A model generated the notes under the pieces. That model worked only from the letters and a program-made list of their open reading frames with translations. It did not search any database and had not been told where the DNA came from. Both the position numbers and the translations under genes were made by a program. 64,000 bases of DNA from positions 153,834 through 217,833 of the forward strand of contig NZ_VIGC02000008.1 in assembly GCF_006569185.2 (NCBI RefSeq), given 5' to 3'. Every line of letters begins with the position of its first letter. Positions within the stretch are counted from its first letter, which is position 1. Below are positions 52,925 to 61,591 of this stretch, piece by piece. The stretch comes from Litorilinea aerophila (GTDB lineage Bacteria; Chloroflexota; Anaerolineae; Caldilineales; Caldilineaceae).

Positions 52925-55108
52925 TTACCCCACATAGCCCAGGCTGCGCAGCCGCTCGGCCAGGATCTGTCGATCCTCGTCGCTGAGGCCGTCGCCCTCT
53001 CCCCCGTCGGTGGGCTGCCAGTGGGGCTGCTGTGGCCGGGGGGCGTCGGTCCGGGCCTGGGCCGGATCCTGCAGCGCCTCCGCCAGTACCCGGCCGTCCA
53101 TGTGGTCAGGGATGGGTTCGCCCATCAGGTGCAGAATGGTGGGCGCCAGGTCCACCAGGTGCGCGCCTTCCACCGTGACGCCAGGGCGGACGGCCGCGCC
53201 GTAGGCCAGGAAGATGCCGTTGAGGCGATGGGTGCCGGAGATGCCCCGCCGCATGGGCTCGATGATGCGGTGGCTGCCGAACTCGTACTCGCCGAAGCCG
53301 AAGTACTCCAGCCGTCGGGGCAGGAAGACGATGTCCGGCGCGTGCTTCAGCTGCTCGCCGTGGTAGAGATCCTCCCGGCGGTAAACGGCCTCCACCACCG
53401 TCTCGCCGGTGGCCGGGTCCTGCAGGGTCAGCAGCCGCTCCATGATCTGCTGGCGCACCTGTTCATATTCTGCCCCGGGCCGGACACAGCCCTGGGGCTC
53501 CCGGCCCACCACGTTCAGGTAGATCTGCCCCACGTTGCCCAGGGAGTAGGCCTGGGTGCGGCGCCAGTCCACATCCTCGAAGGAGAGGAAGAGGGTCTTG
53601 AGCAGGCCCTGGCCCTGGCCCCGTACCACTTCCCGTTTCAGCGCGCCCAGGCCCAGCCGCATCAGGGTGTCGTAGACGTTCATGGGCGTCAATCCCTGGC
53701 GGAAGAGGGCATACTTGGCCCGGGTGCGCAGGCCCCGGCGCACCTGCATGAAGCCCTCCTGGAGCAGCCAGTTGTTGACGTGGATGAACTTGTGGAAGGG
53801 GCCGAAACCGTGGTCGGACATGACGATGAGGGTGGTGTCGTCGTCCAGGGTATCCACCAGGGTGGCCAGGTGGGCGTCCAGGTACTGGTAGTAGTCGTGG
53901 ATGGCGCTGCCGTACTTCCGGGCTCTGGCCGGGTCGTGGAGGGGGTGGGTGGGATCCATGAACTTCCAGAGGGCATGGCTGGCCGTGTCGGTGCCGTTGA
54001 AGACCACCATGGCAAAGTCCCACGCCTCCCGGCTGCGCAGGTAGTTGAAGGTGCGTACCCGCAGGTCGGTCGTCCGGTAGAGACGCTCCAGAAACGCGTC
54101 CACGCCGCTGTCCGAGTAGGCCTGCCCGGGGTCCGGGTAGAGGATGTAGTCGCCCACCGCCTCCAGGATCTCCTGATAGAGCCCCTCGGGGTAGGTGAAG
54201 CGCACCCGGGTGCTGGGGGCAGGCATGCCGGAGACCATGACCCCATTCACCGGCGTGGGAGGGTAGGTCATGGGGATGTTGAGGGCGCAGACCCGGCGGC
54301 CCGCCTGGCTGAGCAGGGTGTAGAGGGTGGGCGCGGTGCAGTCCAACGCGGTGACCGGCAGGAAGCGGTAGCTGTCCGCCTCCCGGGCGATCCAGTCGTA
54401 GAGCCGATGCTTGCCCGGGTTCACGCCCGTGGCAAAGGTGGTCCAGGCCGGCCCGGTCATGGGCGGGATGGTGCTGTGGAGGGTTCCGTGGGCGCCCTCC
54501 CGCATCAGCCGGGCCAGGGTGGGCAGGTCTCCCGCCTCGGCCCAGGGCTTGATCAAGTCGAAGGTGGCGCCGTCCAGCCCGATCACCACCACCCGGCGGG
54601 CGGGGGTGGGGCGGTGGGGAGCCAGGGGTGCTGGCGCGGGGGCCGGCGGTGGTGTGTTTGCGATGTCTGCAGGGTGGGGCATGGGCTCTCCTTGGGCAGG
54701 GTCCGGTGGCGTGTTGGGCTGGGGCCGGGTCGAAGCGGCCGGGTCGGCCCGCCCCTGGGCTTCCAGCTGGCGCAGGCGCCACTCCAGCAGGCTGTGGCTC
54801 TGGGCCAGATCCCGGATGCGGTCAGCCTGTTGGGAGATGGCCACGCTCTGGGAGAGGAGGATGACCAGACAGAACAGCACGCCGAAGACCAGGATCAGGG
54901 TGGGCGCGTAGCTGACGGCAAAGAGCGCGGCCAGGACGCCCACCAGCCGGTCGAAGACGGTCAGGACAAAGATGGTTCCGCTGGCCGCCAGCCAGACCAG
55001 GGCATACTCTTCCCGCAGCTTGTGCTTACGGATCAGTTGGATGGTCACCAACAACAGAATAAGGCTGAAGGAGACGGCGATGATCTGCTGTTCGATGGGT
55101 ATGCGCAT
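52925..55108 (-). CDS. DUF2304 - alkaline-phosphatase-superfamily fusion protein
   Basis: 727 residues. Residues 1 to about 115 are a DUF2304 domain: three membrane helices (IIAVSFSLILLLVTIQLI; EYALVWLAASGTIFVLTVFD; YAPTLILVFGVLFCLVILLS) then a coiled segment. A Pro/Ala-rich linker (about 120-168) follows. From about 170 comes a type I phosphodiesterase/AlkP domain: VVVIGLDGATFDLIKPWAEA (Asp and Thr nucleophile), GPAWTTFATGVNPGKHRLYD, VVFNGTDTASHALWKF, LIVMSDHGFGPFHK and RLNGIFLAYGAAV. DUF2304 is normally a separate small protein beside a GT2 enzyme; here GT2 precedes it and overlaps it by 83 bp. Confidence 0.85.
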   Translation of the reverse strand: MRIPIEQQIIAVSFSLILLLVTIQLIRKHKLREEYALVWLAASGTIFVLTVFDRLVGVLAALFAVSYAPTLILVFGVLFCLVILLSQSVAISQQADRIRDLAQSHSLLEWRLRQLEAQGRADPAASTRPQPNTPPDPAQGEPMPHPADIANTPPPAPAPAPLAPHRPTPARRVVVIGLDGATFDLIKPWAEAGDLPTLARLMREGAHGTLHSTIPPMTGPAWTTFATGVNPGKHRLYDWIAREADSYRFLPVTALDCTAPTLYTLLSQAGRRVCALNIPMTYPPTPVNGVMVSGMPAPSTRVRFTYPEGLYQEILEAVGDYILYPDPGQAYSDSGVDAFLERLYRTTDLRVRTFNYLRSREAWDFAMVVFNGTDTASHALWKFMDPTHPLHDPARARKYGSAIHDYYQYLDAHLATLVDTLDDDTTLIVMSDHGFGPFHKFIHVNNWLLQEGFMQVRRGLRTRAKYALFRQGLTPMNVYDTLMRLGLGALKREVVRGQGQGLLKTLFLSFEDVDWRRTQAYSLGNVGQIYLNVVGREPQGCVRPGAEYEQVRQQIMERLLTLQDPATGETVVEAVYRREDLYHGEQLKHAPDIVFLPRRLEYFGFGEYEFGSHRIIEPMRRGISGTHRLNGIFLAYGAAVRPGVTVEGAHLVDLAPTILHLMGEPIPDHMDGRVLAEALQDPAQARTDAPRPQQPHWQPTDGGEGDGLSDEDRQILAERLRSLGYVG

Positions 55109-55901
55109 GGGAATCCTCCCTGGCCGCCCAAGGGCCGGAGTCGTAGCGGGCGATGTCTTTCAGCGCGGACGTCACAACGGCCACGGTCACCTTGCAGGCG
55201 TAGTAGAAGGAGCGCCAGGCGTTGATGGAGCTGACGCCGGCCATGCGGGCCCGCATGTGCACCGGCAGCTCCAGCTGGCGCAGCCCCGCCTTGTGGACGA
55301 TCACCCGGCTCTCCACGTCCGGGTAGTCCTGGGGCAGGTAGCGGGCCAGCACCCGGGTAGCGGCCCGGTTCATGCCGCAAAAGCCGGAGGTGGTGTCGGT
55401 GGTGCGGCGGCGGATCAGGCAGGAGACGGCCCAGCCGAAGAAGGCGATGCCCACCCGCCGCAGCAGGGGGATGTGCCAGTCCACCCGGGAGCGGAGGAAG
55501 CGGGAGCCCACGATCAGGTCCGCCTCCTGGGCGCGCAGGGCTGCCAGCACCTGGGCGATCTCCGCCGCGTTGTGCTGGCCGTCGCCGTCCAGCCGGATCA
55601 CGTAGTCGTAGCCCTTGAGCTCGGCAAACTTGAGCCCCGTCTGCACCGCGCCGCCGATGCCCAGGTTGAAGGGGTGCTGCACCACCAGCGCGCCGGCGGC
55701 CAGGGCCTCCTGGGCTGTGTTGTCCACCGAACCGTCGTTAATGACCAGAATGTCCGCCTGGGGCACTGCCTGACGAACGCCCGTGACCACCTGGCGGATG
55801 GCGCCCTGTTCGTTGTAGGCTGGGATGATGACGAGGATCTTGTCCGCTCCATCGCTTGCTGCCATGTGCACCGCCTTTGCCGGTCCGTCTGCCGTCTGCA
55901 T
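55026..55901 (-). CDS. Glycosyltransferase family 2 (dolichyl-phosphate-mannose-synthase-like)
   Basis: 291 residues from ATG 55901; ATG 55865 is equally possible. GT-A fold: KILVIIPAYNEQGAIRQVVT, ADILVINDGSVDNTAQEALA, HPFNLGIGGAVQTGLKFAEL and YDYVIRLDGDGQHNAAEI with the DxD metal motif, then DLIVGSRFLR and TTDTTSGFCGMNRAATR. No C-terminal membrane helices, so it transfers sugars to a lipid carrier at the inner membrane face, likely with the DUF2304 partner. The last 83 bases overlap the start of the fusion gene, so coupling is strong. First gene of the operon. Confidence 0.87.
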   Translation of the reverse strand: MQTADGPAKAVHMAASDGADKILVIIPAYNEQGAIRQVVTGVRQAVPQADILVINDGSVDNTAQEALAAGALVVQHPFNLGIGGAVQTGLKFAELKGYDYVIRLDGDGQHNAAEIAQVLAALRAQEADLIVGSRFLRSRVDWHIPLLRRVGIAFFGWAVSCLIRRRTTDTTSGFCGMNRAATRVLARYLPQDYPDVESRVIVHKAGLRQLELPVHMRARMAGVSSINAWRSFYYACKVTVAVVTSALKDIARYDSGPWAAREDSHAHTHRTADHRRLLQPYSVVGDHPTDP

Positions 55902-56397
55902 GAGAATTGCCGAGGATGGATAGCCGTGGATGCCACCGGAGCACCCACCGTGCAGGGGCTGGCGGTGGCAGCCAAAAACCGTCTGTGGCCGTCCTTTCAT
56001 CACTGATTGAAGACGTGGGTGCCCGGAAATAGTTACGCCTGATGTCTCTGGCGCGGGCTGGCGGGGTCGGCCTGGGCGGTGACGGTGGCGGGAGGATGGC
56101 AACCTGGGATGGGTGGGTGGGCGGGTGGAAGATGCAGCCGTGTGGGCCGGCCCGCGGCCAGCAGCCCAGACAGGGACGATGTGTATCGTCTATTATTATT
56201 ATACGACATGGGGGCAAGGGACGGTTTGGCCGGGGTTCGTCCCCTTGTGTAGGGACAGGCCCCCGTGCCTGCCCGTTGGGCTTGCCCTGTCTGCAGGCGC
56301 CACGGCGCCGCAAGTTGCCATTTCCCCACCGGAAGTGGCACAATGGCGAAGACAATCGTCCACCAACCGCCTCTAGATCGAGCGAGAAAGAAGCACC
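55902..56397. other. Divergent intergenic region
   Basis: No gene supported. It holds a minus-strand TATAAT (56204-56199) inside a run of TAT units, without a good -35 box, and a 32-bp repeat GTAGGGACAGGCCCCCGTGC... (56249-56280) that recurs at 57387-57418. Confidence 0.5.
56249..56280. repeat. Dispersed GTAGGGACAGGC repeat, copy 1
   Basis: Matches 57387-57418 with one mismatch. Confidence 0.8.
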
Positions 56398-57390
56398 ATG
56401 AACACTGTTGAATTTGCCAACACGGGCGTCCATGTCTCGGAAATGTGTCTGGGCACCATGATGTTCGGCAGCCGCTGCGACGTCGCGGAGGCAGACCGCA
56501 TCCTGGGCGCCTGCCTGGACCAGGGCGTCAATTTCATCGACACCGCGGCCATGTACGGCAACGGGGAGACGGAGCGCATCCTGGGCCAGATTATGAAGGG
56601 CCGGCGGGAGAAGCTCTTCCTGGCCACCAAGGTTCACAAGGGCGTGGACCGCCGCAGCATCCTGGAGAGCATCGACGAGAGCCTGGCCCGCCTCCAGACC
56701 GACTACGTGGACCTCTATCTGATCCACTGGCCGGTGGAGGGGATGCGCCCCCTGGAGATCATGGAGGCGCTGAACCAGGTGGTGACCCAGGGCAAGGCTC
56801 GCTTCGTGGGCTGCTGCAACTATCCGGCCTGGCTACTGGCCCACTCCAACGCCATCGCTGCCCGCAACGGATGGGCGCCCCTGGTCTGCAACCAGGTGGC
56901 CTACAACATCATCGAGCGGGGGGTAGAGGTCGAGATCCTGCCCCAGGCCATGGCCGAGGGCATCGCCATCACCGCCTACCGGCCCCTGGTCCAGGGCCTG
57001 CTCACGGGCAAATATCGTTGGGGCCAGCCCCTGCCGGAGAATTCCCGGGGGCAGACCAGCGCGCAGCTCATCACCTGGCTGTCCCAGTATGGGGAGGGGG
57101 TGGAGCGCTTCATCCGTTTCGCCGAAGCCCGGGGCATCACGCCGGTGCAGCTGGCCATCGCCTGGGTCCGCTATTCGCCGGCTGTCACCTCGCCCATCGT
57201 GGGCGTCAGCTCCCTGTCCCAGCTCCAGGCCACCATCGACGCCTTCGCCTGGGACCTGAGCCCGGAGGATTACGAAACGGTCACCGCGTTTTTCAACACC
57301 GAGGTCAAAGAAGAGGGGTTGCAACGCTTCCCGGGGCTACGCTACAACTTCCCCCGTTTGCGCCGCAATCTGCATTTGTTGGGGATGTAG
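56398..57390 (+). CDS. Aldo/keto reductase
   Basis: 330 residues. TIM-barrel NADPH reductase: VEFANTGVHVSEMCLGTMMF at the start, FIDTAAMYGNGETERILGQI with catalytic Asp and Tyr, LFLATKVHKG with the Lys, DYVDLYLIHWPVEGMRPLEI with the His, FVGCCNYPAWLL, ITAYRPLVQGLLTGKYRW, and the cofactor region SPIVGVSSLSQLQATIDAF. The catalytic tetrad is complete. YajO/Tas-like group; physiological substrate unknown. Converges on acs. Confidence 0.93.
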   Translation: MNTVEFANTGVHVSEMCLGTMMFGSRCDVAEADRILGACLDQGVNFIDTAAMYGNGETERILGQIMKGRREKLFLATKVHKGVDRRSILESIDESLARLQTDYVDLYLIHWPVEGMRPLEIMEALNQVVTQGKARFVGCCNYPAWLLAHSNAIAARNGWAPLVCNQVAYNIIERGVEVEILPQAMAEGIAITAYRPLVQGLLTGKYRWGQPLPENSRGQTSAQLITWLSQYGEGVERFIRFAEARGITPVQLAIAWVRYSPAVTSPIVGVSSLSQLQATIDAFAWDLSPEDYETVTAFFNTEVKEEGLQRFPGLRYNFPRLRRNLHLLGM

Positions 57391-57468
57391 GGACAGGCCC
57401 CCGTGCCTGTCCGTTGGGCGGCATGGGGGGATGTGGGGATGTGGGCGGGCACGGAGGCCCGCCCCTAC
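57387..57468. repeat. Inverted pair of GTAGGG repeats between convergent genes
   Basis: GTAGGGACAGGCCCCCGTGC at 57387 onward faces GGGCGGGCACGGAGGCCCGC at 57443-57468, which is its inverted relative. Lying between the aldo/keto reductase and acs stop codons, it could act as a two-way terminator. Confidence 0.65.
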
Positions 57469-57470
57469 CT

Positions 57471-59570
57471 TTAGAACGAATCGGCGGTGTCGTCCCCCCG
57501 GACGGACTTGCGGATGAGGTCCACCACATCCGGGTTGGCCAGGGTGGTGACGTCGCCCACGTCCTGGCCGTTGGAGATGGAGGCCAGCACCCGGCGCATG
57601 AGCTTGCCCGAACGGGTCTTGGGCAGATCCGGCATGATGTAGACGTTCTTCGGCCGCGCGATCTTGCCGATGAGCTCTTCCACGGCTTTGACGATCTTCT
57701 GCTGGATCTCCGGGGTGGGCGTGTAGCCGGGCTTGAGGGAGACGTAGACATCCGGCACCCGGCCTTTGAGCTCGTCCACCCGGGGTACCACGGCTGCCTC
57801 GGCCACTTCTTCCACCGTGAGCACCGCGCTCTCCAGCTCCTTGGTGCCCAGGCGATGGCCAGCCACGTTGATCACGTCATCCACCCGACCCAGGATGCGG
57901 AAGTAGCCGTCCCCCGCCTGGGTGGCTGCGTCGCCGGCGAAGTAGGGCCAGTCCCGCCAGTCCTTGCTGTTGCGATCCTTGTTGTAGCGGGCGTAGTAGG
58001 TCTGGACGAAGCGATCCGGGTCGCCCCAGATGCCCTGGGTGATACCGGGCCAGGGGTTGCGGATGACCATGTTGCCCGCCTTCCCCGCGCCGGGCGGAAT
58101 CACGTTGCCGTCGTCGTCCAGGATGGTGGCGTAGATACCGGGCAGGGCCGGGCCCGCGCTGCCGGGCTTCATGGGGTGGATGGCCGGAATGGTGGTGCAG
58201 AGGAAGCCGCCGGTCTCTGTCTGCCACCAGGTGTCCACAATGACGGCTTTTTCCTTGCCCACCACGTGGTAGTACCAGCGCCACACTTCAGGCTCGATGG
58301 GTTCGCCCACGGTGGTCATGTGCTTGAACTGGTGATTGTAGCGCAGGGGCGTCTCCGGGCCGGCCTTGCGCAACATGCGGATGGCCGTGGGCGAGGTGTG
58401 GAAGATGTTGACGCCCAGCTCTTCGGCAATGCGGAAAGGCCGACCGGCGTCCGGGTAGGTGGGCACACCCTCGTAGATGACACTGGTGGCGGCCACGGCC
58501 AGGGGCCCGTAGACAATGTAGGAGTGGCCGGTGATCCAGCCGATGTCGGCCATGCACCAGTAGACATCCTCGGGGTGGATGTCCTGGATCATCTTGGATG
58601 TCCAGGCGGTGTAGGCCAGGTAGCCGCCGGTGCCGTGCTGGTGGCCCTTGGGCTTGCCCGTGGTCCCGCTGGTGTACATGAGGAACAAGGGCGCCTCGGC
58701 CGGCATCTTCACCGGCTCCACCCGGGCTCCCCGATGTTCCTGGAGCAGATCGTCCATGAAGAGATCCCGGCCTTCCACCATGGGTGCCTGGGACTGGTAC
58801 TGGCGGGGGTAACGTCGCCAGACCAGCACCTTTTCCACGGTGTGGCCGGCTCGGGCCGAAGCCTCCACCGCTTCGTCGGCCTTCACCTTGTGGTCCAGCA
58901 TGGTGCCGCTGCGGTAGTAGCCATCCATGGTGACCAGGATCCGGCTACCCGAGTCCACGATGCGATCGGCGCAGGCCTGGCCGCTGAAGCCGGCGAAGAC
59001 CACCGAGTGGATGATGCCCAGGCGGGCGCAGGCCAGCATGGTGATGGGCAGCTCCAGCACCATGGGCATGTGAATGGTCACCCGGTCGCCGGTCTTCAGG
59101 CCCAGGCTCTGGAGCACGGCGGCCACTTCGTTGACCCGGACGTAGAGCTCCTGGTAGGTCATGGCGATATTGGGCTCGTCCTCCGGCTCGGGGACGAAGA
59201 TGAAGGCGGCTTTGCTGCGGTATTGGGCCAGATGGCGGTCGACGCAGTTGTAGCAGGCGTTGATCTTACCGCCCACGAACCACTTCCAGAAGGGCGGGTT
59301 GCTGGTGTCCAGGGTGGTGTGCCAGTACTGGTACCAGTCCAGCAGATCCGCGTACTCCTTGAAGCATTCGGGGAAATGCTCCTCGCTGAAGCGGTCGTAG
59401 ATGGTGGGATCGGTAAAGTTTGCCTGGGCGATAAACTGGAGCGAGGGGTTGTAATATTCCTCTTCGCTCCAGTGGACGGCCACTTCGGCTTCGGTGATCT
59501 GGGCTTCCCGCAGTTCTGTCTCGACGCTTTCATTCATCTGATCGAGTTTGGCGTGGGTTTCATCGGCCAT
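57471..59570 (-). CDS. acs: Acetyl-CoA synthetase (AMP-forming)
   Basis: 699 residues from ATG 59570 (AAAGGAGG). Activates acetate to acetyl-AMP and then acetyl-CoA. Visible motifs: EYADLLDWYQYWHTTLDTSN at the N-terminus, LFLMYTSGTTGKPKGHQHGT (P-loop), VYWCMADIGWITGHSYIVYG, VDTWWQTETGGFLCTTIPA, GYFRILGRVDDVINVAGHRL (hinge), and the C-terminal MPDLPKTRSGKLMRRVL, whose Lys is the known acetylation site. It is slightly longer than the usual 650. The chain also resembles propionyl-CoA synthetase-type relatives, but the motif set favours Acs. Confidence 0.93.
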   Translation of the reverse strand: MADETHAKLDQMNESVETELREAQITEAEVAVHWSEEEYYNPSLQFIAQANFTDPTIYDRFSEEHFPECFKEYADLLDWYQYWHTTLDTSNPPFWKWFVGGKINACYNCVDRHLAQYRSKAAFIFVPEPEDEPNIAMTYQELYVRVNEVAAVLQSLGLKTGDRVTIHMPMVLELPITMLACARLGIIHSVVFAGFSGQACADRIVDSGSRILVTMDGYYRSGTMLDHKVKADEAVEASARAGHTVEKVLVWRRYPRQYQSQAPMVEGRDLFMDDLLQEHRGARVEPVKMPAEAPLFLMYTSGTTGKPKGHQHGTGGYLAYTAWTSKMIQDIHPEDVYWCMADIGWITGHSYIVYGPLAVAATSVIYEGVPTYPDAGRPFRIAEELGVNIFHTSPTAIRMLRKAGPETPLRYNHQFKHMTTVGEPIEPEVWRWYYHVVGKEKAVIVDTWWQTETGGFLCTTIPAIHPMKPGSAGPALPGIYATILDDDGNVIPPGAGKAGNMVIRNPWPGITQGIWGDPDRFVQTYYARYNKDRNSKDWRDWPYFAGDAATQAGDGYFRILGRVDDVINVAGHRLGTKELESAVLTVEEVAEAAVVPRVDELKGRVPDVYVSLKPGYTPTPEIQQKIVKAVEELIGKIARPKNVYIMPDLPKTRSGKLMRRVLASISNGQDVGDVTTLANPDVVDLIRKSVRGDDTADSF

Positions 59571-59783
59571 GGATATACCTCCTTTGGAAGTGACAAGGAT
59601 GGGCCAAACACGGAATGGGCAGATCCGGCACGGCGTGGGCAGCCTGGAACCTGGGGGGACGGCCATACGGACAACCCGACACGGCCGGATTCTTCAGTTG
59701 GCAGATGGAGCGAAGGACCGCTCGCCTGAAGTGGGGCGGCTTCCGGTTCCCTTTCCTTTGTGGAAGAATATGGTTTGGATAGT

Positions 59784-59813
59784 AGGATACTATAGGATCC
59801 CGATTATTGACAA
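59784..59813 (-). promoter_or_regulatory. Candidate acs promoter
   Basis: Minus strand: TTGTCA (59813-59808), 18-bp spacer, TATCCT (59789-59784), about 200 nt upstream of the start codon. Confidence 0.35.
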
Positions 59814-59964
59814 CCGGGAGGCAGGGGCGAACAGCAGAGAGATAAGACTATAGTTCAAGATTGTCGGGATTCATCCATCGGGCGCCGCCTGGGTACGCGC
59901 CTCTGGGCCTCCACCCCTACATTCTGCACTGATGATTCTGAACTATCCGAGAGATAATAGTAGA

Positions 59965-59994
59965 TTGACAGCCTTACATGAGACATGTTAAAAT
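59965..59994 (+). promoter_or_regulatory. Promoter of the sugar ABC operon
   Basis: Perfect TTGACA (59965-59970), 18-bp spacer, TAAAAT (59989-59994); predicted start near 60001. Confidence 0.75.
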
Positions 59995-60004
59995 CGGCAT
60001 CATA

Positions 60005-60019
60005 AATGGTCTGACCATT
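60005..60019. promoter_or_regulatory. FadR/GntR-type operator
   Basis: AATGGTCTGACCATT is a perfect palindrome around a central T and contains TGGTC-N-GACCA, the classic FadR-subfamily GntR half-sites. It begins about four bases past the predicted transcript start, a repressing position. The regulator is not in the window. Confidence 0.7.
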
Positions 60020-60107
60020 TTGCCGGTTGACTTCTCCCTTCACTTGCTCTTCTCGCCCAAACTTTATGAAAAAAATCTGGTGCTGTAATTAGTCCTGAGT
60101 CCTGTTG

Positions 60108-60132
60108 GCACCTCCCTGCTGGTGCGTTTTTT
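60108..60132 (+). terminator. Leader terminator hairpin
   Basis: GCACC (60108-60112) pairs with GGTGC (60121-60125), followed by G and six T. It lies about 110 nt into the leader and 58 nt before the ATG. Either an attenuator or a short-stem terminator. Confidence 0.5.
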
Positions 60133-60189
60133 CGCTCTTACAAACATGGTTATTGGTTTGATTATGCCAATGTCAAGGAGGAATCAATC

Positions 60190-61557
60190 ATGACTGGCAA
60201 ACGCGCGGACAGCAATCTCTGGGCTGGGCGACTCAGTAGGCGACAGTTTCTTGCCTGGGTCGGCACAACGGCTGGAGCACTTACTCTTGCAGCCTGTACT
60301 GCTCCGGCCAGTCAGCAGCCGGCCGAAGGGAGCGCACCGACGACCGAGAAACGGCAGCTTATCTTCTGGGGGCATGACCAGCACCCCATTGATCTAGCAG
60401 CCGAAGGTTTCGTGGAAGTTTACCCTGATATTGAATGGGTTTCTCCCCATCCGGCCGACCGTGTAGAAAAGATCAAGGCTGCCATGGCTGCCGATAGTGG
60501 CTGTCCTGACCTCTTCTGGGCGGAAGCCACCGATGCCCAGGATTGGGGCTGCAACGATCTGCTGGTAGATTTGACCTCGGAGCTGGAAGGCCATTTTGAT
60601 GAGTACCATCCCCTTAAACTGAATGAAACCTTCATTGCCAAGACCGGCCGTTATGTGGGCTGGCCTGGTGATATCAGTGTAAGCGGCTGGTATTACCGGC
60701 AGGATAAGTTGGAGGAGGCTGGTTTCGGTGATATTGATGTCAACGCCTTGACCTGGACAGATTTTGTCGAGATGGCCAGCGCCTTGCGGGAACAAGGGAT
60801 GTACTCTTTCGTGTTCCCGGCTGATGGCTGGAGTGCGTTGTTTATGTATGCATTGCATCAGCTCGGCGGTACGGCTGTGAGCAAGGATGGCCAGACTATC
60901 ACAGTGGGCGATGAGAAGGGCATCCGGGCCATGCAGATCGTTAAACAGTTATGGGATTCGGGAGGCGGTCTGGATGTGGCTTGGTGGAGCCCGCCTTATT
61001 GGGCTGCTCTTAAAGATGGTGAGCTGATCGGCGACTTTGCAGCTGCTTGGGCCCGGGGTTTTTGGGAAGCTCAGTTGGCGGCCGAGTCTGGTGAGTCAGA
61101 AACTGCTGGTCAGTGGCGTATTGCAAAGTTCCCCGGGGGAGAGGGTATCAAATACCGGACAGGTGTATGGGGCGGCGCCCAGCTAGTGTCGCCTAAATGT
61201 GGAGAGCACACGGAAGAAGCTATTCTGTTTATGAAGTATGCTTTAGGGAGCGTGGATGGTGCATCCCGTTGTGGCCAGTGGGGCATCATTCCGGCCTACC
61301 GTCCCTATCTGGAATCTGAAGAGTTTTTGAGCATGCGTTCCCCCATTTTCGGTGATTGGGCGTTCAACGAATTTTGGGCCAGCCAGGAAAAAGAGCTCTC
61401 CACCGAATTTTACCGTCCCGCCGGATGGGGTGCAGTCAACACTGTAGTTCAGCGAGAAATGGTTCCTATCCTGACTGGAGAATATTCAATTGAAGAAGGC
61501 ATGGCTCGCATTGTCGAGTTAGCAACGCCGGACTTTGAACGGACGCGATGTGTGTAA
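60190..61557 (+). CDS. Sugar ABC transporter substrate-binding lipoprotein (family 1)
   Basis: 455 residues. Twin-arginine motif SRRQFLAWVGTTAGALTLAA then lipobox Cys (LAAC), so exported folded and lipid-anchored. The body matches family-1 (MalE/UgpB-like) sugar-binding proteins: RQLIFWGHDQHPIDLAAEGF, EVYPDIEWV, DLFWAEATDAQDWG, VDLTSELEGHF, YYRQDKLEEAGF and ALREQGMYSFVFPADGWS. The sugar cannot be read. AAGGAGG upstream. First gene of a three-gene set; more AT-rich and with different codon choice from the rest of the window, suggesting acquisition. Confidence 0.92.
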   Translation: MTGKRADSNLWAGRLSRRQFLAWVGTTAGALTLAACTAPASQQPAEGSAPTTEKRQLIFWGHDQHPIDLAAEGFVEVYPDIEWVSPHPADRVEKIKAAMAADSGCPDLFWAEATDAQDWGCNDLLVDLTSELEGHFDEYHPLKLNETFIAKTGRYVGWPGDISVSGWYYRQDKLEEAGFGDIDVNALTWTDFVEMASALREQGMYSFVFPADGWSALFMYALHQLGGTAVSKDGQTITVGDEKGIRAMQIVKQLWDSGGGLDVAWWSPPYWAALKDGELIGDFAAAWARGFWEAQLAAESGESETAGQWRIAKFPGGEGIKYRTGVWGGAQLVSPKCGEHTEEAILFMKYALGSVDGASRCGQWGIIPAYRPYLESEEFLSMRSPIFGDWAFNEFWASQEKELSTEFYRPAGWGAVNTVVQREMVPILTGEYSIEEGMARIVELATPDFERTRCV

Positions 61558-61591
61558 CAAGGGTCTAACGGCGACGAGCGGTCAATGAAGA

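Larger units (their letters stand above)
59571..60189. other. 619-bp divergent control region
   Basis: No gene supported. It contains the acs-side and sugar-operon-side promoters, an inverted ACATG-AGA-CATGT (59976-59988) inside the plus-strand promoter spacer, a GntR-type operator and a leader terminator, all listed separately. Confidence 0.6.

Noticed and set aside
52790..55225. Plus-strand open frame of about 811 codons
   Set aside because: Antisense to the DUF2304-AlkP fusion, with no start signal and no recognisable domain.
56445..59729. Plus-strand open frame of about 1094 codons
   Set aside because: It runs across the aldo/keto reductase and antisense to acs, is rich in Gly, Ala, His and Pro, and has no family motif. 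A GC-rich shadow.
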